From Rhodococcus sp. Leaf278 (lineage in GTDB: Bacteria; Actinomycetota; Actinomycetes; Mycobacteriales; Mycobacteriaceae): a DNA stretch of 64,000 nucleotides. Both the position numbers and the translations under genes were made by a program. Below are positions 17,647-25,695 of the stretch, in pieces (the first letter of the stretch is position 1; each line of letters starts with the position of its first letter). Where the stretch lies: positions 124,001 to 188,000 of the forward strand of contig NZ_LMRR01000009.1 of assembly GCF_001426085.1 (NCBI RefSeq). Direction: 5' to 3'. Under the pieces are notes generated by a model, which was not told the origin of the DNA, did not search any database, and saw only the letters and a list, made by a program, of their open reading frames with translations.

Positions 17647-18948
17647 ATGACAACACAGGTCGAGACGCCCACCGGGGTGTCGCGTGAGCATCGCCGCGCC
17701 GCGATGGCCAGCATGGTCGGAACCACGGTCGAGTGGTACGACTTCTTCATCTACGCGCAGGCCGCGTCGCTGATCTTTGCTCAGCTGTTCTTCGCGCCCA
17801 TGGGCTCGTCCGGACAGCTGGTTGCCTACGTGACCATCGGTATCAGCTTCGTCTTCCGTCCTCTCGGGGCCATCGTCGCCGGCTACTTCGGCGACAAGAT
17901 CGGCCGCAAGAAGGTCCTCATCGCCACCCTCACCCTGATGGGTGCGGCCACCGTCGGAATGGGACTGCTGCCCACGTACGCGACCATCGGCATCTGGGCC
18001 CCGATCATCCTGGTCGTGCTGCGCATCCTGCAGGGTTTCTCCACCGGCGGCGAATGGGGCGGCGCAGCACTGATGGCCGTCGAGCACGCACCCAAGGGCA
18101 AGCGCGGAATCTACGGTGCCGCAACCCAGATGGGCGTTCCGCTCGGCATGCTCATCGCGGTGGGAACTCTGGCGCTGTGCACCGGTCTGCTCAGCGAAGA
18201 GCAGTTCGAGGCCTGGGGCTGGCGTATTCCGTTCCTCATCAGCTTCGTGCTGATCCTCGTCGGCTTCTACATCCGCCGCCGCGTCGAGGAGACTCCGGTT
18301 TTCAAGGAGCTCGCAGAACGTAAGGAGCGCAACCACACTCCGGTTCGGGCCCTGTGGCGCACCAACAAGAAGCAGGTCATGCTGGCCGCACTGTCGTTCA
18401 TCGGCACCAACGGCAACGGCTACATCATCGTCGGCGGATTCATTGTCGCGTACTCGACCCGTGAACACGGACTCGCCCGGGTGGACGTCTTGGTGGCTAG
18501 CCTGTTCGCGGCCATCGTCTGGGGAGTGTTCACCCTCCTCGGCGCGTATCTGTCCGATCGCTACGCCCGAACCACGATCATGAACGTCGGAAACGCGGCA
18601 ATGGTGTTGTGCGCCATCCCGTTCTTCCTCCTCGTCGACACCGGTGAACTGCACTGGATCTACGTGGCCCTCGGGTTGTTCGCCGTCGGACTCGGACTCT
18701 CTTACGGTCCGCAGCCGGCTCTGTACGCCGAGATGTTCCCTGCTGCAGTCAGGTTTAGTGGAGCATCCATCGGCTACGCCATCGGCACGGTGCTCGGTGG
18801 AGCATTCGTTCCCACCATCTCCGAGGCCCTGTTCAAGGGAACTGGTACCTCGATGTCGATCTCGATCTACCTGATGATCTTGGCAGCGATCTCTTTCGTG
18901 GCAACCTCGCGAATCAAGAACCGTAAAGACGAGGATCTGAACGTCTGA
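17647..18948 (+). CDS. MFS transporter, metabolite:H+ symporter type; candidate phenylacetate importer
   Basis: A 433-residue twelve-helix transporter. The MHS-family pattern is plain: GTTVEWYDFFIYAQAASLIF in helix 1, FRPLGAIVAGYFGDKIGRKK in loop 2-3, and RILQGFSTGGEWGGAALM in helix 4. ATG 17647 chosen from family N-termini; an upstream in-frame ATG at 17533 would overlap the operator region. A PaaR-like box upstream points to phenylacetate or a related aromatic acid as substrate. A strong terminator follows. Confidence 0.92.
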   Translation: MTTQVETPTGVSREHRRAAMASMVGTTVEWYDFFIYAQAASLIFAQLFFAPMGSSGQLVAYVTIGISFVFRPLGAIVAGYFGDKIGRKKVLIATLTLMGAATVGMGLLPTYATIGIWAPIILVVLRILQGFSTGGEWGGAALMAVEHAPKGKRGIYGAATQMGVPLGMLIAVGTLALCTGLLSEEQFEAWGWRIPFLISFVLILVGFYIRRRVEETPVFKELAERKERNHTPVRALWRTNKKQVMLAALSFIGTNGNGYIIVGGFIVAYSTREHGLARVDVLVASLFAAIVWGVFTLLGAYLSDRYARTTIMNVGNAAMVLCAIPFFLLVDTGELHWIYVALGLFAVGLGLSYGPQPALYAEMFPAAVRFSGASIGYAIGTVLGGAFVPTISEALFKGTGTSMSISIYLMILAAISFVATSRIKNRKDEDLNV

Positions 18949-18959
18949 CACACGTACGA

Positions 18960-18996
18960 CGAAAGCCCCGAAACCACTGCGGTTTCGGGGCTTTCG
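18960..18996 (+). terminator. Intrinsic terminator after the MFS transporter
   Basis: A perfect 16-bp stem (CGAAAGCCCCGAAACC paired with its complement) with a 5-base loop, 12 bp past the stop codon. It likely marks the right edge of the left catabolic block. Confidence 0.88.
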
Positions 18997-19319
18997 TCAC
19001 ATGTATGCAAGATCGACCGCGGCGGGCTCGGAGTGTGAGAAGACATCGAAAATCGCATAGACGGGGTCAACTGATCGAGAAGTTGATTGAGCCTGTCGAT
19101 CAGAACCTCAGCGAGGTCGTCCAGCACACGTGAGAGAACGGTGACCACACCGATGTCCTCCTTCCCACTCACACGCAACACTGTAGGAAAGAGTGCCGAT
19201 AGGTTCGCAGGGTGCAGCGATCCCCTGAGAGCGAGATGGACGAGTGCATCGATCGAATCCTTCTCCATGCCATGGTGAGCATGGGTGAGCGATATTCGTT
19301 GCCGGTCCATGCAACGAAC
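18997..19319. other. Spacer at the left edge of the accessory island
   Basis: No gene I can support. A minus-strand open frame crosses it but runs through the terminator stem and into the transporter gene. Its middle part, starting around 19271 (MEKDSIDALVHLALRGSL), has a plausible helical composition and could be a decayed gene. The island starts somewhere in here; no direct repeat or tRNA end was recognised. Confidence 0.4.
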
Positions 19320-19343
19320 CCCCTGCCAAGACGGTGGCAGGGG
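19320..19343 (-). terminator. Hairpin terminator after the OmpA-like lipoprotein gene
   Basis: CCCCTGCCA pairs perfectly with TGGCAGGGG across a 6-base loop, 18 bp downstream of the minus-strand stop codon at 19362. There is no long T run, as is common in actinobacteria. Confidence 0.7.
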
Positions 19344-19361
19344 ATCGGAGACACTGTCTGA

Positions 19362-20528
19362 TCAGATTCCGGGCCTGACGGTGAGGGTGACAACCCGGTT
19401 GCGAGTCGCGAGATCCTCGCGATACGTGCCACCGGGGGAGTTGTCGATGATCTGTCCTCCGGCGGTGGCTGCGCCCAGAAAGTGGCTGGGGGCTCCGAGG
19501 TCGCGCAGTCGGGTCAGTACAGCTGCGGCGCGAGCGATCTCGAGGTTGGTCCCCGGTTCGTCCTGGCCAGGAACGGTGGCGCTATATCCGGTGGCGGTGA
19601 TGACTGCGGTGGCGGGGCAAGCACGGAGACTATCCACTACCTGGTTGAGCTGAGGGCCGATGGCGGGAAGCAGATCCGCACTGTTCGGCGAGAAAGCAAG
19701 ATTGCTGTCGATGTCGATCTGACCGACGCAATGCGTCGCGATCCGGTCGAGAGTGACGGTCGGCGACGCCACCGTCGTGGTGGGTTCGAAGGTGCCGACA
19801 GGGCCATCCACGATAGTGCAGCTCGCGGCGTGCATACGCTCGCACAGGCGCGTGTAGAGCGTGGTCAAGGCGTCCCTTGCCGCCGGTCCGGCGGCCTGCT
19901 GAGAACTGGTGACGGCGGGATAGCCGAGACCGGCGAAGGTGATGTTCTTGTCGGTCGCATCGGGCAAGTCCGCCTCGTCGACGGCGTCGGCGAGGGCGGT
20001 GGGCGCGGACATCCACGCACCGGCCGCGGTGAGGTCGAGCGGAGCGACGGTGGCGAATCCGCTGGTGGTGACGATGACGGTGCCGCCGGGCTCGGTGCTC
20101 TGAAGAGCCTGGTCGAGGACACCTACGGGGTCGAGTCCGGGCATAGTGGCAGCGAGGTCACCTACGGTGTCGGCCAGCACGGCGCTCTTGTCGGCGATCA
20201 TCGCATCGCGGCGAACGCCGGGATTGGCTTCGACCTCGCTTCCGCGCATAGGGGTCAGATCGATCGTCGTCCTGGTGCCCGGGGCAACGATGGTGACCAT
20301 GCCGTCTTCGGGGTAGCGGGCGCTGTCGGCATGCTCGGTAATCAGTTCGGTGATCGGTCCGGTGCTCGGAGCCGGCTCGTTGATGGAGGCGGTGTACGCC
20401 AGAGTCAGTCCAGGCCGAGCGGGCAGGCTGCATCCCGTCAGTCCGCCAGCAACGATCGCTGCGATGACCGCGACAGCTACGACAAGCGGGGTCAAACGAA
20501 ACCGGGCGACAAAGGTGTGGAGGGACAT
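19362..20528 (-). CDS. Lipoprotein with C-terminal OmpA-like domain
   Basis: A 388-residue exported protein. Residues 1-33 form a lipoprotein signal (VVAVAVIAAIVAGGLTGC; Cys33 lipidated). The middle (about 110-250) is an alpha/beta region with IVTTSGFATVAPLDL, vaguely von-Willebrand-like. Residues about 275-388 match an OmpA/peptidoglycan-binding fold: FSPNSADLLPAIGPQL, ITATGYS, LEIARAAAVLTRLRDLGA, and TRNRVVTLTV at the end. ATG 20528 has GAAAGG 6 bp upstream. It lies 35 bp behind the HicA-like gene and diverges from the NTPase gene. Inferred: anchors the module to the cell wall. Confidence 0.85.
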   Translation of the reverse strand: MSLHTFVARFRLTPLVVAVAVIAAIVAGGLTGCSLPARPGLTLAYTASINEPAPSTGPITELITEHADSARYPEDGMVTIVAPGTRTTIDLTPMRGSEVEANPGVRRDAMIADKSAVLADTVGDLAATMPGLDPVGVLDQALQSTEPGGTVIVTTSGFATVAPLDLTAAGAWMSAPTALADAVDEADLPDATDKNITFAGLGYPAVTSSQQAAGPAARDALTTLYTRLCERMHAASCTIVDGPVGTFEPTTTVASPTVTLDRIATHCVGQIDIDSNLAFSPNSADLLPAIGPQLNQVVDSLRACPATAVITATGYSATVPGQDEPGTNLEIARAAAVLTRLRDLGAPSHFLGAATAGGQIIDNSPGGTYREDLATRNRVVTLTVRPGI

Positions 20529-20563
20529 GGTGTGCCTTTCGACAGGGGACGGGGACAACCTGG

Positions 20564-20758
20564 TCATGCGGTGAAGCCGAGACGCTTGAGCGGGGCCATC
20601 GAGTTACGCCAGCTGCGGTGATCGCTGGGTGTCCCGGCGAAGCAGGTGATGACCAGGTTGTTGTGAGAGACCAGGAGATGCTGGCGCGAGGTGACACGAG
20701 TGTCGTAACCGGCATCATTCAATCGACGGACAAGGCGACGGATTTCCTTGCTCTGCAT
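20564..20758 (-). CDS. Small HicA/YcfA-like protein
   Basis: A 64-residue basic protein with the HicA-like double-stranded-RNA-binding-fold pattern: EIRRLVRRLNDAGYDTRVTS, then a short hydrophobic strand, then GTPSDHRSWRNSMAPLKRLGF. ATG 20758 is the first codon outside the divergent control region that is conserved with the second module. There is no HicB partner nearby, so a standalone role (RNA binding or an inactive relative) is more likely than a classic toxin-antitoxin pair. Confidence 0.65.
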   Translation of the reverse strand: MQSKEIRRLVRRLNDAGYDTRVTSRQHLLVSHNNLVITCFAGTPSDHRSWRNSMAPLKRLGFTA

Positions 20759-20984
20759 GTCGGTGTGTCCTTGGTGGTTGTGGCCTTCGACCTCGGGTGG
20801 TGTCGGGCTCTGGCACCTACGTTCGAGCCACACCGGTGTGCGGTCAGGGGTGTGTGTGGTGTTGGTGTGCGCTAACTTCTGGACACGACCAACACCGGCC
20901 ACCGGCTCGGCGATCGACCGCCGTGCAGCACCCCACCCCGGTCGACGGCAAACCGGGGGAGCGCCGGAAGAAAGGGGGACGTGG
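20759..20984. promoter_or_regulatory. Conserved divergent control region, copy 1
   Basis: The gap between the HicA-like gene and the NTPase gene is nearly identical over about 150-200 bp to 25466-25695, although the leftward genes differ. It includes a perfect palindrome CACACCGGTGTG at 20829-20840, GT-rich tracts and CGCTAACTTCTGGACACGAC. A ribosome site AAAGGGGGAC precedes the NTPase ATG. Its conservation outside coding sequence argues for a shared promoter/operator or a regulatory RNA leader. Confidence 0.7.
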
Positions 20985-23735
20985 ATGGCATCGGACACCG
21001 ACAAGGCCCCCTACAAGGCCTGGCTCGCCGAACTCGGTCAGGTCATGACCCGCCGCGACATCGCGACCGCGATGCGCGAGTACGTGCGCGCTCACCCGCA
21101 CTTGTGGGAACCCGACGACGACCCGGACACCCGGGGCAGGTGGATGAAAGGATCATCGGCAGTCAAAGCGGATGTGTTGGCCAACAACGTCCGCCGATGG
21201 ATCGTCGACGGTTCTGTCCCGTTTCAGACCATCCTGAAGCGGGCGTTGATATCGGTCGTCGAGGAAGTGGTCCCCGAGGTCCCCGACTCGGTCCGGCGCC
21301 GGTGGCCAGGGCAGTGGGAGGAATTCGCCGATGCCCTCAAGGCCGCCGACACCTCGAACCGGTCAGGGCAGAAACGCGGAGGTGCCGCAGCGAAACGCAA
21401 AGCGCAGCAAGACCAAGCGGAGAAGACCGCGAACGTGGTTCGCGCCGCCGGCCGGCCCGACGACATCGACCCCGCCGAGGACCTCCTACTCGGGTCGTCA
21501 CTGTTCGACGATGCCCTGCCGCCGTACGTCGCGCGCACCGCCGACGCCCTCGTCGCCGCACGTCTCGCCGATCCCGCTTCGACGCCGATCACCGTGATCG
21601 TCGGACCCCCGAAATCAGGGAAGACACGCAGCCTGTTCCACCTCCTGTCGACGATGACACCGCAACCGGTCACCTGGTGGCACAACCCGGCACCGGGGGC
21701 ACTCGACACCCTCATCACCCGCCTCGACGCGGTCAAGAACGACCCCGCCAGACCCGACGTGGTGATCCTCGACGACGCCGGATACAACGGTGTCACCCCC
21801 GACACCGGACTGACCGCACCCCGAATACGCAAGATCGCGGACCTGACAACCTCGGTGGTGCTGATCGTGCACTCCGCCGACCTCGCGTCCTGGAAAGATC
21901 ACGCCACCGGCGGCCGCCCGGCAAGCGCCCTCGAGACGATGACGGGCATCGGAGCCAGCCCGGCACTGGTGAACCTGCTCGATGCCAACACCGTCGACTA
22001 CTCTGCCGAACTCGACGACACCGAACTCGCTGCCGCATCACAGATGCTCACCGACAACGACACCGGCGACTTCGAAGGCCTGGACCTGACCCGCCTCGCC
22101 GAAGCGATGGCCACGGTCGACAAACTGCACGCCGCCGTCCAGGCCGCCTACGAACACGGCGGAATGAGAGCCGCGCTGGTCGACGCAGCGATCGATGCCA
22201 CCATCACCGACCCCGCCGGATCCGACATCGACTGGCTCCAGACCCTCACACAGATTCACTACCGCCGGCTCGCACGCAACGCACGCTGGAAACCCGCCCA
22301 ATTCGACACCGAATTCGACGAATGGGCCACCACCGGATTCTCACCCGGATCCCCCCACACCATCCTCACCCGCACCGACACCCACACACCCGACGGCGTT
22401 GCGGGAGAACGGTACCGACTCCTCGACGCCCTCGTACCCCGACTACGTGCCCCCGACCGCGACCTCACCCACCTCGACCCAGCGAGCCTGCCCACCCTAC
22501 GCATCCTCCACACCACCAATTTTTTGTCCGCCCACAACCGCCACCACACCGCCGCAACCTGGCTCCTCCCGGTCGCGAATCGGGGGAATTCCGGAGTCGT
22601 CGCATACAAACTCGGAAACATCATTTACCAGCTCGGCCCCGAGACGATCGTCGGAGGACACACCGCCACCGGATGGTGGGCAATCGCCGCCGAACGCGGA
22701 CACGCCGACGCCGCATTCATGCTCGGACTCGTCGCTCACGAAATCGGCACCGGCGACGCAACCGTCGAAGGACACACAGCCACCCAGTGGTGGGCAATCG
22801 CTGCCCGACACGGTGTCACCAATGCCGCATTCACGCTCGGACTCGTCGCTGACGAAATCGGCACCGGCGACGCAACCGTCGAAGGACACACAGCCACTCA
22901 ATGGTTGGCACTCGCTGCCCGACACGGTCACGCCGACGCCGCGTACAACCTCGGACACAACGCCCATAACCTCGGCCCCGACGCGATCGTCGAAGGCCAC
23001 ACCGCCACTCAGTGGTGGCTGATCGCACACGAACACGGTGAAACCGATGCCACATTCAACCTCGGAATCACCGCCCAAAGGCTCGGCCCCGACGCGATCC
23101 TCGAAGGACACACCGCCACAGGGTGGTGGGCACTCGCTGCCCACCACGGTCACGCCAACGCCGCGTACAACCTCGGAATCACCGCCCATAAGCTCGGCCC
23201 CGAGGCGATCGTCGAAGGACACACCGCCACAGGGTGGTGGGCACTCGCTGCCGACCACGGTCACGCCGACGCCGCATTCAACCTCGGAATCACCGCCCAT
23301 AAGCTCGGCCCCGAGGCGATCGTCGAAGGACACACCGCCACAGGGTGGTGGGCACTCGCTGCCCGACACGGTCACGCCGACGCCGCCTACAGCCTCGGAG
23401 TCACCGCCCATAAGCTCGGCTCCGACGCGATCGTGGAAGAACGCACCGCCACTCAGTGGTGGCTGATCGCGTACGAACACGGCCACCCTGACGCCACATA
23501 CAACCTCGGGGTGGCCGCCTACAAGCTCGGCCCCGACGCCGTCCTAGACGGACACACTGCCATCGCTTGGTGGATGATCGCTGTGGAGCGCGGAAACACC
23601 ATGGCAGCATCGAACCTCGCAGAGGTCGCTGAAGAGCTCGGTAGCGAAGGAACAATCGGAGGACGTACCGCTCTTGAGTGGCGGCGTCTAGCCGGCGAAG
23701 ATGACGGACCACGCGAACAGCAGCAGGGTCCGTAG
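20985..23735 (+). CDS. Large P-loop NTPase with C-terminal SEL1-like repeats (module copy 1)
   Basis: A 916-residue protein I do not recognise as a named family. Residues 1-190: a helical N-terminal domain (APYKAWLAELGQVMTRRDIA). About 205-300: a P-loop NTPase with Walker A VGPPKSGKTRS (about 206-215) and a Walker-B-like VVILDDAGYNG (about 258-268), followed by VVLIVHSADLASW. About 300-520: a helical region. About 530-905: some ten SEL1-like repeats of 37 residues built on GHTATxWWxIAAxxGHADAAxNLG and xLGPDAIVE. Effector-like N-terminus, NTPase and repeat sensor recall STAND-type regulators, but no effector domain is identified. ATG 20985 follows a strong ribosome site. Confidence 0.85.
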   Translation: MASDTDKAPYKAWLAELGQVMTRRDIATAMREYVRAHPHLWEPDDDPDTRGRWMKGSSAVKADVLANNVRRWIVDGSVPFQTILKRALISVVEEVVPEVPDSVRRRWPGQWEEFADALKAADTSNRSGQKRGGAAAKRKAQQDQAEKTANVVRAAGRPDDIDPAEDLLLGSSLFDDALPPYVARTADALVAARLADPASTPITVIVGPPKSGKTRSLFHLLSTMTPQPVTWWHNPAPGALDTLITRLDAVKNDPARPDVVILDDAGYNGVTPDTGLTAPRIRKIADLTTSVVLIVHSADLASWKDHATGGRPASALETMTGIGASPALVNLLDANTVDYSAELDDTELAAASQMLTDNDTGDFEGLDLTRLAEAMATVDKLHAAVQAAYEHGGMRAALVDAAIDATITDPAGSDIDWLQTLTQIHYRRLARNARWKPAQFDTEFDEWATTGFSPGSPHTILTRTDTHTPDGVAGERYRLLDALVPRLRAPDRDLTHLDPASLPTLRILHTTNFLSAHNRHHTAATWLLPVANRGNSGVVAYKLGNIIYQLGPETIVGGHTATGWWAIAAERGHADAAFMLGLVAHEIGTGDATVEGHTATQWWAIAARHGVTNAAFTLGLVADEIGTGDATVEGHTATQWLALAARHGHADAAYNLGHNAHNLGPDAIVEGHTATQWWLIAHEHGETDATFNLGITAQRLGPDAILEGHTATGWWALAAHHGHANAAYNLGITAHKLGPEAIVEGHTATGWWALAADHGHADAAFNLGITAHKLGPEAIVEGHTATGWWALAARHGHADAAYSLGVTAHKLGSDAIVEERTATQWWLIAYEHGHPDATYNLGVAAYKLGPDAVLDGHTAIAWWMIAVERGNTMAASNLAEVAEELGSEGTIGGRTALEWRRLAGEDDGPREQQQGP
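22640..23690 (+). repeat. Tandem 111-nt coding repeats (SEL1-like), copy 1
   Basis: About nine to ten units of 37 codons, recognisable by recurring GGACACACCGCCAC followed by TGGTGG and later GCCCATAAGCTCGGC. Units in the middle (about 23100-23410) are nearly identical at DNA level, suggesting recent homogenisation or expansion. All are in frame here. Confidence 0.85.
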
Positions 23736-23758
23736 ATACCCGCCTGCCGCAGACGGGT

Positions 23759-23789
23759 CGGGCCCCGACACTTTTCGCGTCGGGGCCCG
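23759..23789. terminator. Hairpin terminator after NTPase copy 1
   Basis: CGGGCCCCGAC pairs with GTCGGGGCCCG around a 9-base loop, between the NTPase stop and the convergent small gene. It could serve both strands. A degenerate version recurs after NTPase copy 2 at 28577. Confidence 0.8.
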
Positions 23790-23834
23790 GATGCGCGGAT
23801 TCGTTGATGTCACTTGGGGAATGGGCTCAGATTG

Positions 23835-24095
23835 CTAGTCCAGCTTCTTGCGGTCCTTCTTGTCGAGGAGATGGGTGTTCTTGAGGGCGTCGTTCTTGGT
23901 GCGGGTCGCTTCGCGGAGGATGCGGTCGGTGTCGCGGCGGGTCCGCGGGAGGCGGACTTCCTTGGTGTAGTCGGCGTGGCGTTTGGCCAGGCTGGGGCCG
24001 GTGTTCTTGACCGTGGGGTCGCCGCCGGAGCCGGCGAGTGCCCCGACGATGCCGATGACGGCCTGTGCGCGGTTGAGGCGATCCTTGAAGCTCAT
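23835..24095 (-). CDS. Small basic protein of module 2
   Basis: An 86-residue protein with a short apolar stretch (AVIGIVGALAGSGG, about residues 12-25) and a strongly basic, helical C-terminus (RRDTDRILREATRTKNDALK). No family recognised. Its ATG is 5 bp after the stop of the DUF4407-like gene, and its ribosome site AAGGAG lies inside that gene's last codons, so the two are probably translated together. Confidence 0.7.
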   Translation of the reverse strand: MSFKDRLNRAQAVIGIVGALAGSGGDPTVKNTGPSLAKRHADYTKEVRLPRTRRDTDRILREATRTKNDALKNTHLLDKKDRKKLD

Positions 24096-24100
24096 AGTGG

Positions 24101-25465
24101 TCAGTTCTCCTTGCTAGTGAAGTGGGCTACAGCTTTCGGGGCGTCGCTGTCGGCGTGGTCGGTAGTGTCCTGGCCGGCGACGAGGAGCTGGTGGTGGTCG
24201 GCGAGCTGTCTGCCCTGGGCGACAGCGAGGTCGAAACTGTCGACCTGGAAGCTCGGCGCGGGCAGCGGGTCCTGGCGCCCGACGTAGGAGCGGGCGATCG
24301 TGATGGCCTTGTCAGCGGTGCTGCGGGTCACGACGAGGCGGGCGTGCTCGGTGGCGTCAGTGATCTGGCGGCCGAGGTCGGCGAGCTTGAGGCCAGCCTG
24401 TTCGACGAGTTCGGCGCGTTCGGCCTGGTGGTTCTCGATGTCGTTAGCGCGGTGGGTGAGCTGGGCGGTGACGGCGTCGAGCTGCTCGGTGGTCTCGGAG
24501 CCGTTCTCGTATTCGGACATGTAGTTGACGTAGCCGGATCCGCCGATGATGAGGGCGAAGAAGATCGCCAGGGGAATCATCACGTAGACCGGGGCTCCGG
24601 CGGCGTTGCCGTCGTGAATGATCCGCAGCATCATCACGATCGCGGCGATGGAGACGAGCGCGCCGAGCCCGACACGCTCGGCGAGGATCCGCTTGAAGGT
24701 CGCGCCGGTGCGGTCGACGGTGGCGTCGGTGGTCTTGAAGCGGCGGTGCCTGCGGCCGGTGTGGCGCGTGATCCAGGTGAACGCGAGAGTGCCCAGAACC
24801 GCGAACACCGCAGCGATGGCCATCTTGATGATCTGGCCGACATCGCCGGTGAACGCGAGAACGAGGTTGGCGTTGAGCAGACCCATCGTCAGGAACAGAA
24901 AGATCGGGAAGTCGAGAGCGACGAACACCTTCTCGGTCTTGGTGTTGCGGTGACGATCGCGGTAGTGGCCGGTGGCACCGTTACGGTGGGCACCGTCGAT
25001 AACCCCGCGGAGCTCATCGTGCTTGGTCTGAGCCTGATCGGGGGTGAGGCGCTCGTGGTTGGGGCCGACGAGTACCCGTTCGCCGCGGAGCTCGATGTAC
25101 CGGTCGATCTGGTTGATCCGGGCGAAGATCTTCTTGATCAGCGAGATGCTGCCGGCAATGGGCCCGCGTGCGGCCTTCTCCAGGCTGTCCTCAGCCGCGG
25201 TGATCGGGACGCTGAGGATCTTGCGCTCCATCAACGTCAACTCTTTACCGGTGGGGAGCTTGGGCAGGCGACCGTATTCGCGGACCACCGCTCCGGTTCC
25301 GACGAGCTGACGCAGCGGGATGGGACCCATCCCGAGGCAGGAAGTGACCTTCTCGGAGGTAGGGATCTTCGCAGGAGCCGGCGCGGGGACGGTTCCGTTC
25401 TGAAGCTGGGCGAATTCGCGGGCGAAGTCGTCGTTGGACGGGCCGCGGTTGTGCAGTTCGGTCAT
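24101..25465 (-). CDS. DUF4407-like four-helix membrane protein with coiled coil
   Basis: A 454-residue membrane protein. A soluble N-terminus of about 175 residues is followed by four hydrophobic helices at about 180-205, 212-233, 265-283 and 293-315, then a coiled-coil-like segment (about 320-385: LDAVTAQLTHRANDIE) and a soluble tail. Layout and the helix FLTMGLLNANLVLAF resemble DUF4407 proteins, a family of unknown function, but I cannot confirm it. ATG 25465 borders the conserved divergent region. It faces away from NTPase copy 2 and is followed by the small basic gene. Confidence 0.7.
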   Translation of the reverse strand: MTELHNRGPSNDDFAREFAQLQNGTVPAPAPAKIPTSEKVTSCLGMGPIPLRQLVGTGAVVREYGRLPKLPTGKELTLMERKILSVPITAAEDSLEKAARGPIAGSISLIKKIFARINQIDRYIELRGERVLVGPNHERLTPDQAQTKHDELRGVIDGAHRNGATGHYRDRHRNTKTEKVFVALDFPIFLFLTMGLLNANLVLAFTGDVGQIIKMAIAAVFAVLGTLAFTWITRHTGRRHRRFKTTDATVDRTGATFKRILAERVGLGALVSIAAIVMMLRIIHDGNAAGAPVYVMIPLAIFFALIIGGSGYVNYMSEYENGSETTEQLDAVTAQLTHRANDIENHQAERAELVEQAGLKLADLGRQITDATEHARLVVTRSTADKAITIARSYVGRQDPLPAPSFQVDSFDLAVAQGRQLADHHQLLVAGQDTTDHADSDAPKAVAHFTSKEN

Positions 25466-25695
25466 GTCGGTGTGTCCTTGGTGGTGGTGGCCTTCGACCT
25501 CGGGTGGTGTGGGGCTCTGGCTCCTACGTTCGAGCCACACCGGTGTGCGGTCAGGGGTGTGTGTGGTGTGGGTGTGCGCTAACTTCTGGACACGACCAAC
25601 ACCGGCCTCGGCTCGGCGACCGACAGCCGTGCAACACCCCACCGCCGGTCGGTCGGAAGCGGGGTAATGCTTGGAGAGAAAGCGGGGGAATGCGG
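25466..25695. promoter_or_regulatory. Conserved divergent control region, copy 2
   Basis: Near-duplicate of 20759-20984, with the same CACACCGGTGTG palindrome (25536-25547), the same GT-rich stretch and the same CGCTAACTTCTGGACACGAC block. The NTPase start is taken as ATG 25696 by comparison with copy 1; another ATG at 25690 abuts the ribosome site GGGGGA too closely. Confidence 0.7.

Noticed and set aside
17587..18951. Long minus-strand frame (454 codons) opposite the MFS transporter
   Set aside because: Its translation is low-complexity Asp/Glu/His/Gln/Arg/Gly-rich, typical of the complement of a high-GC membrane gene; the plus-strand protein is clearly real.
18867..19310. 147-codon minus-strand frame at the island's left edge
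   Set aside because: It runs through a perfect terminator stem and into the transporter gene; no ribosome site or family signal. Kept only as a possible relic in the spacer note.
20564..20758. Classic HicAB toxin-antitoxin system
   Set aside because: No HicB-like partner adjacent; the HicA-like gene is followed by a lipoprotein gene instead.
20981..22852. Second long plus-strand frame (623 codons) within NTPase copy 1
   Set aside because: Arg/Pro/His-rich shadow in another frame; the Walker motifs and repeats are in the frame annotated.
22640..23690. Regular repeats that could suggest a CRISPR array
   Set aside because: Period is 111 nt, in one open reading frame, and translates to SEL1-like repeats; there are no constant short repeats with unique spacers.
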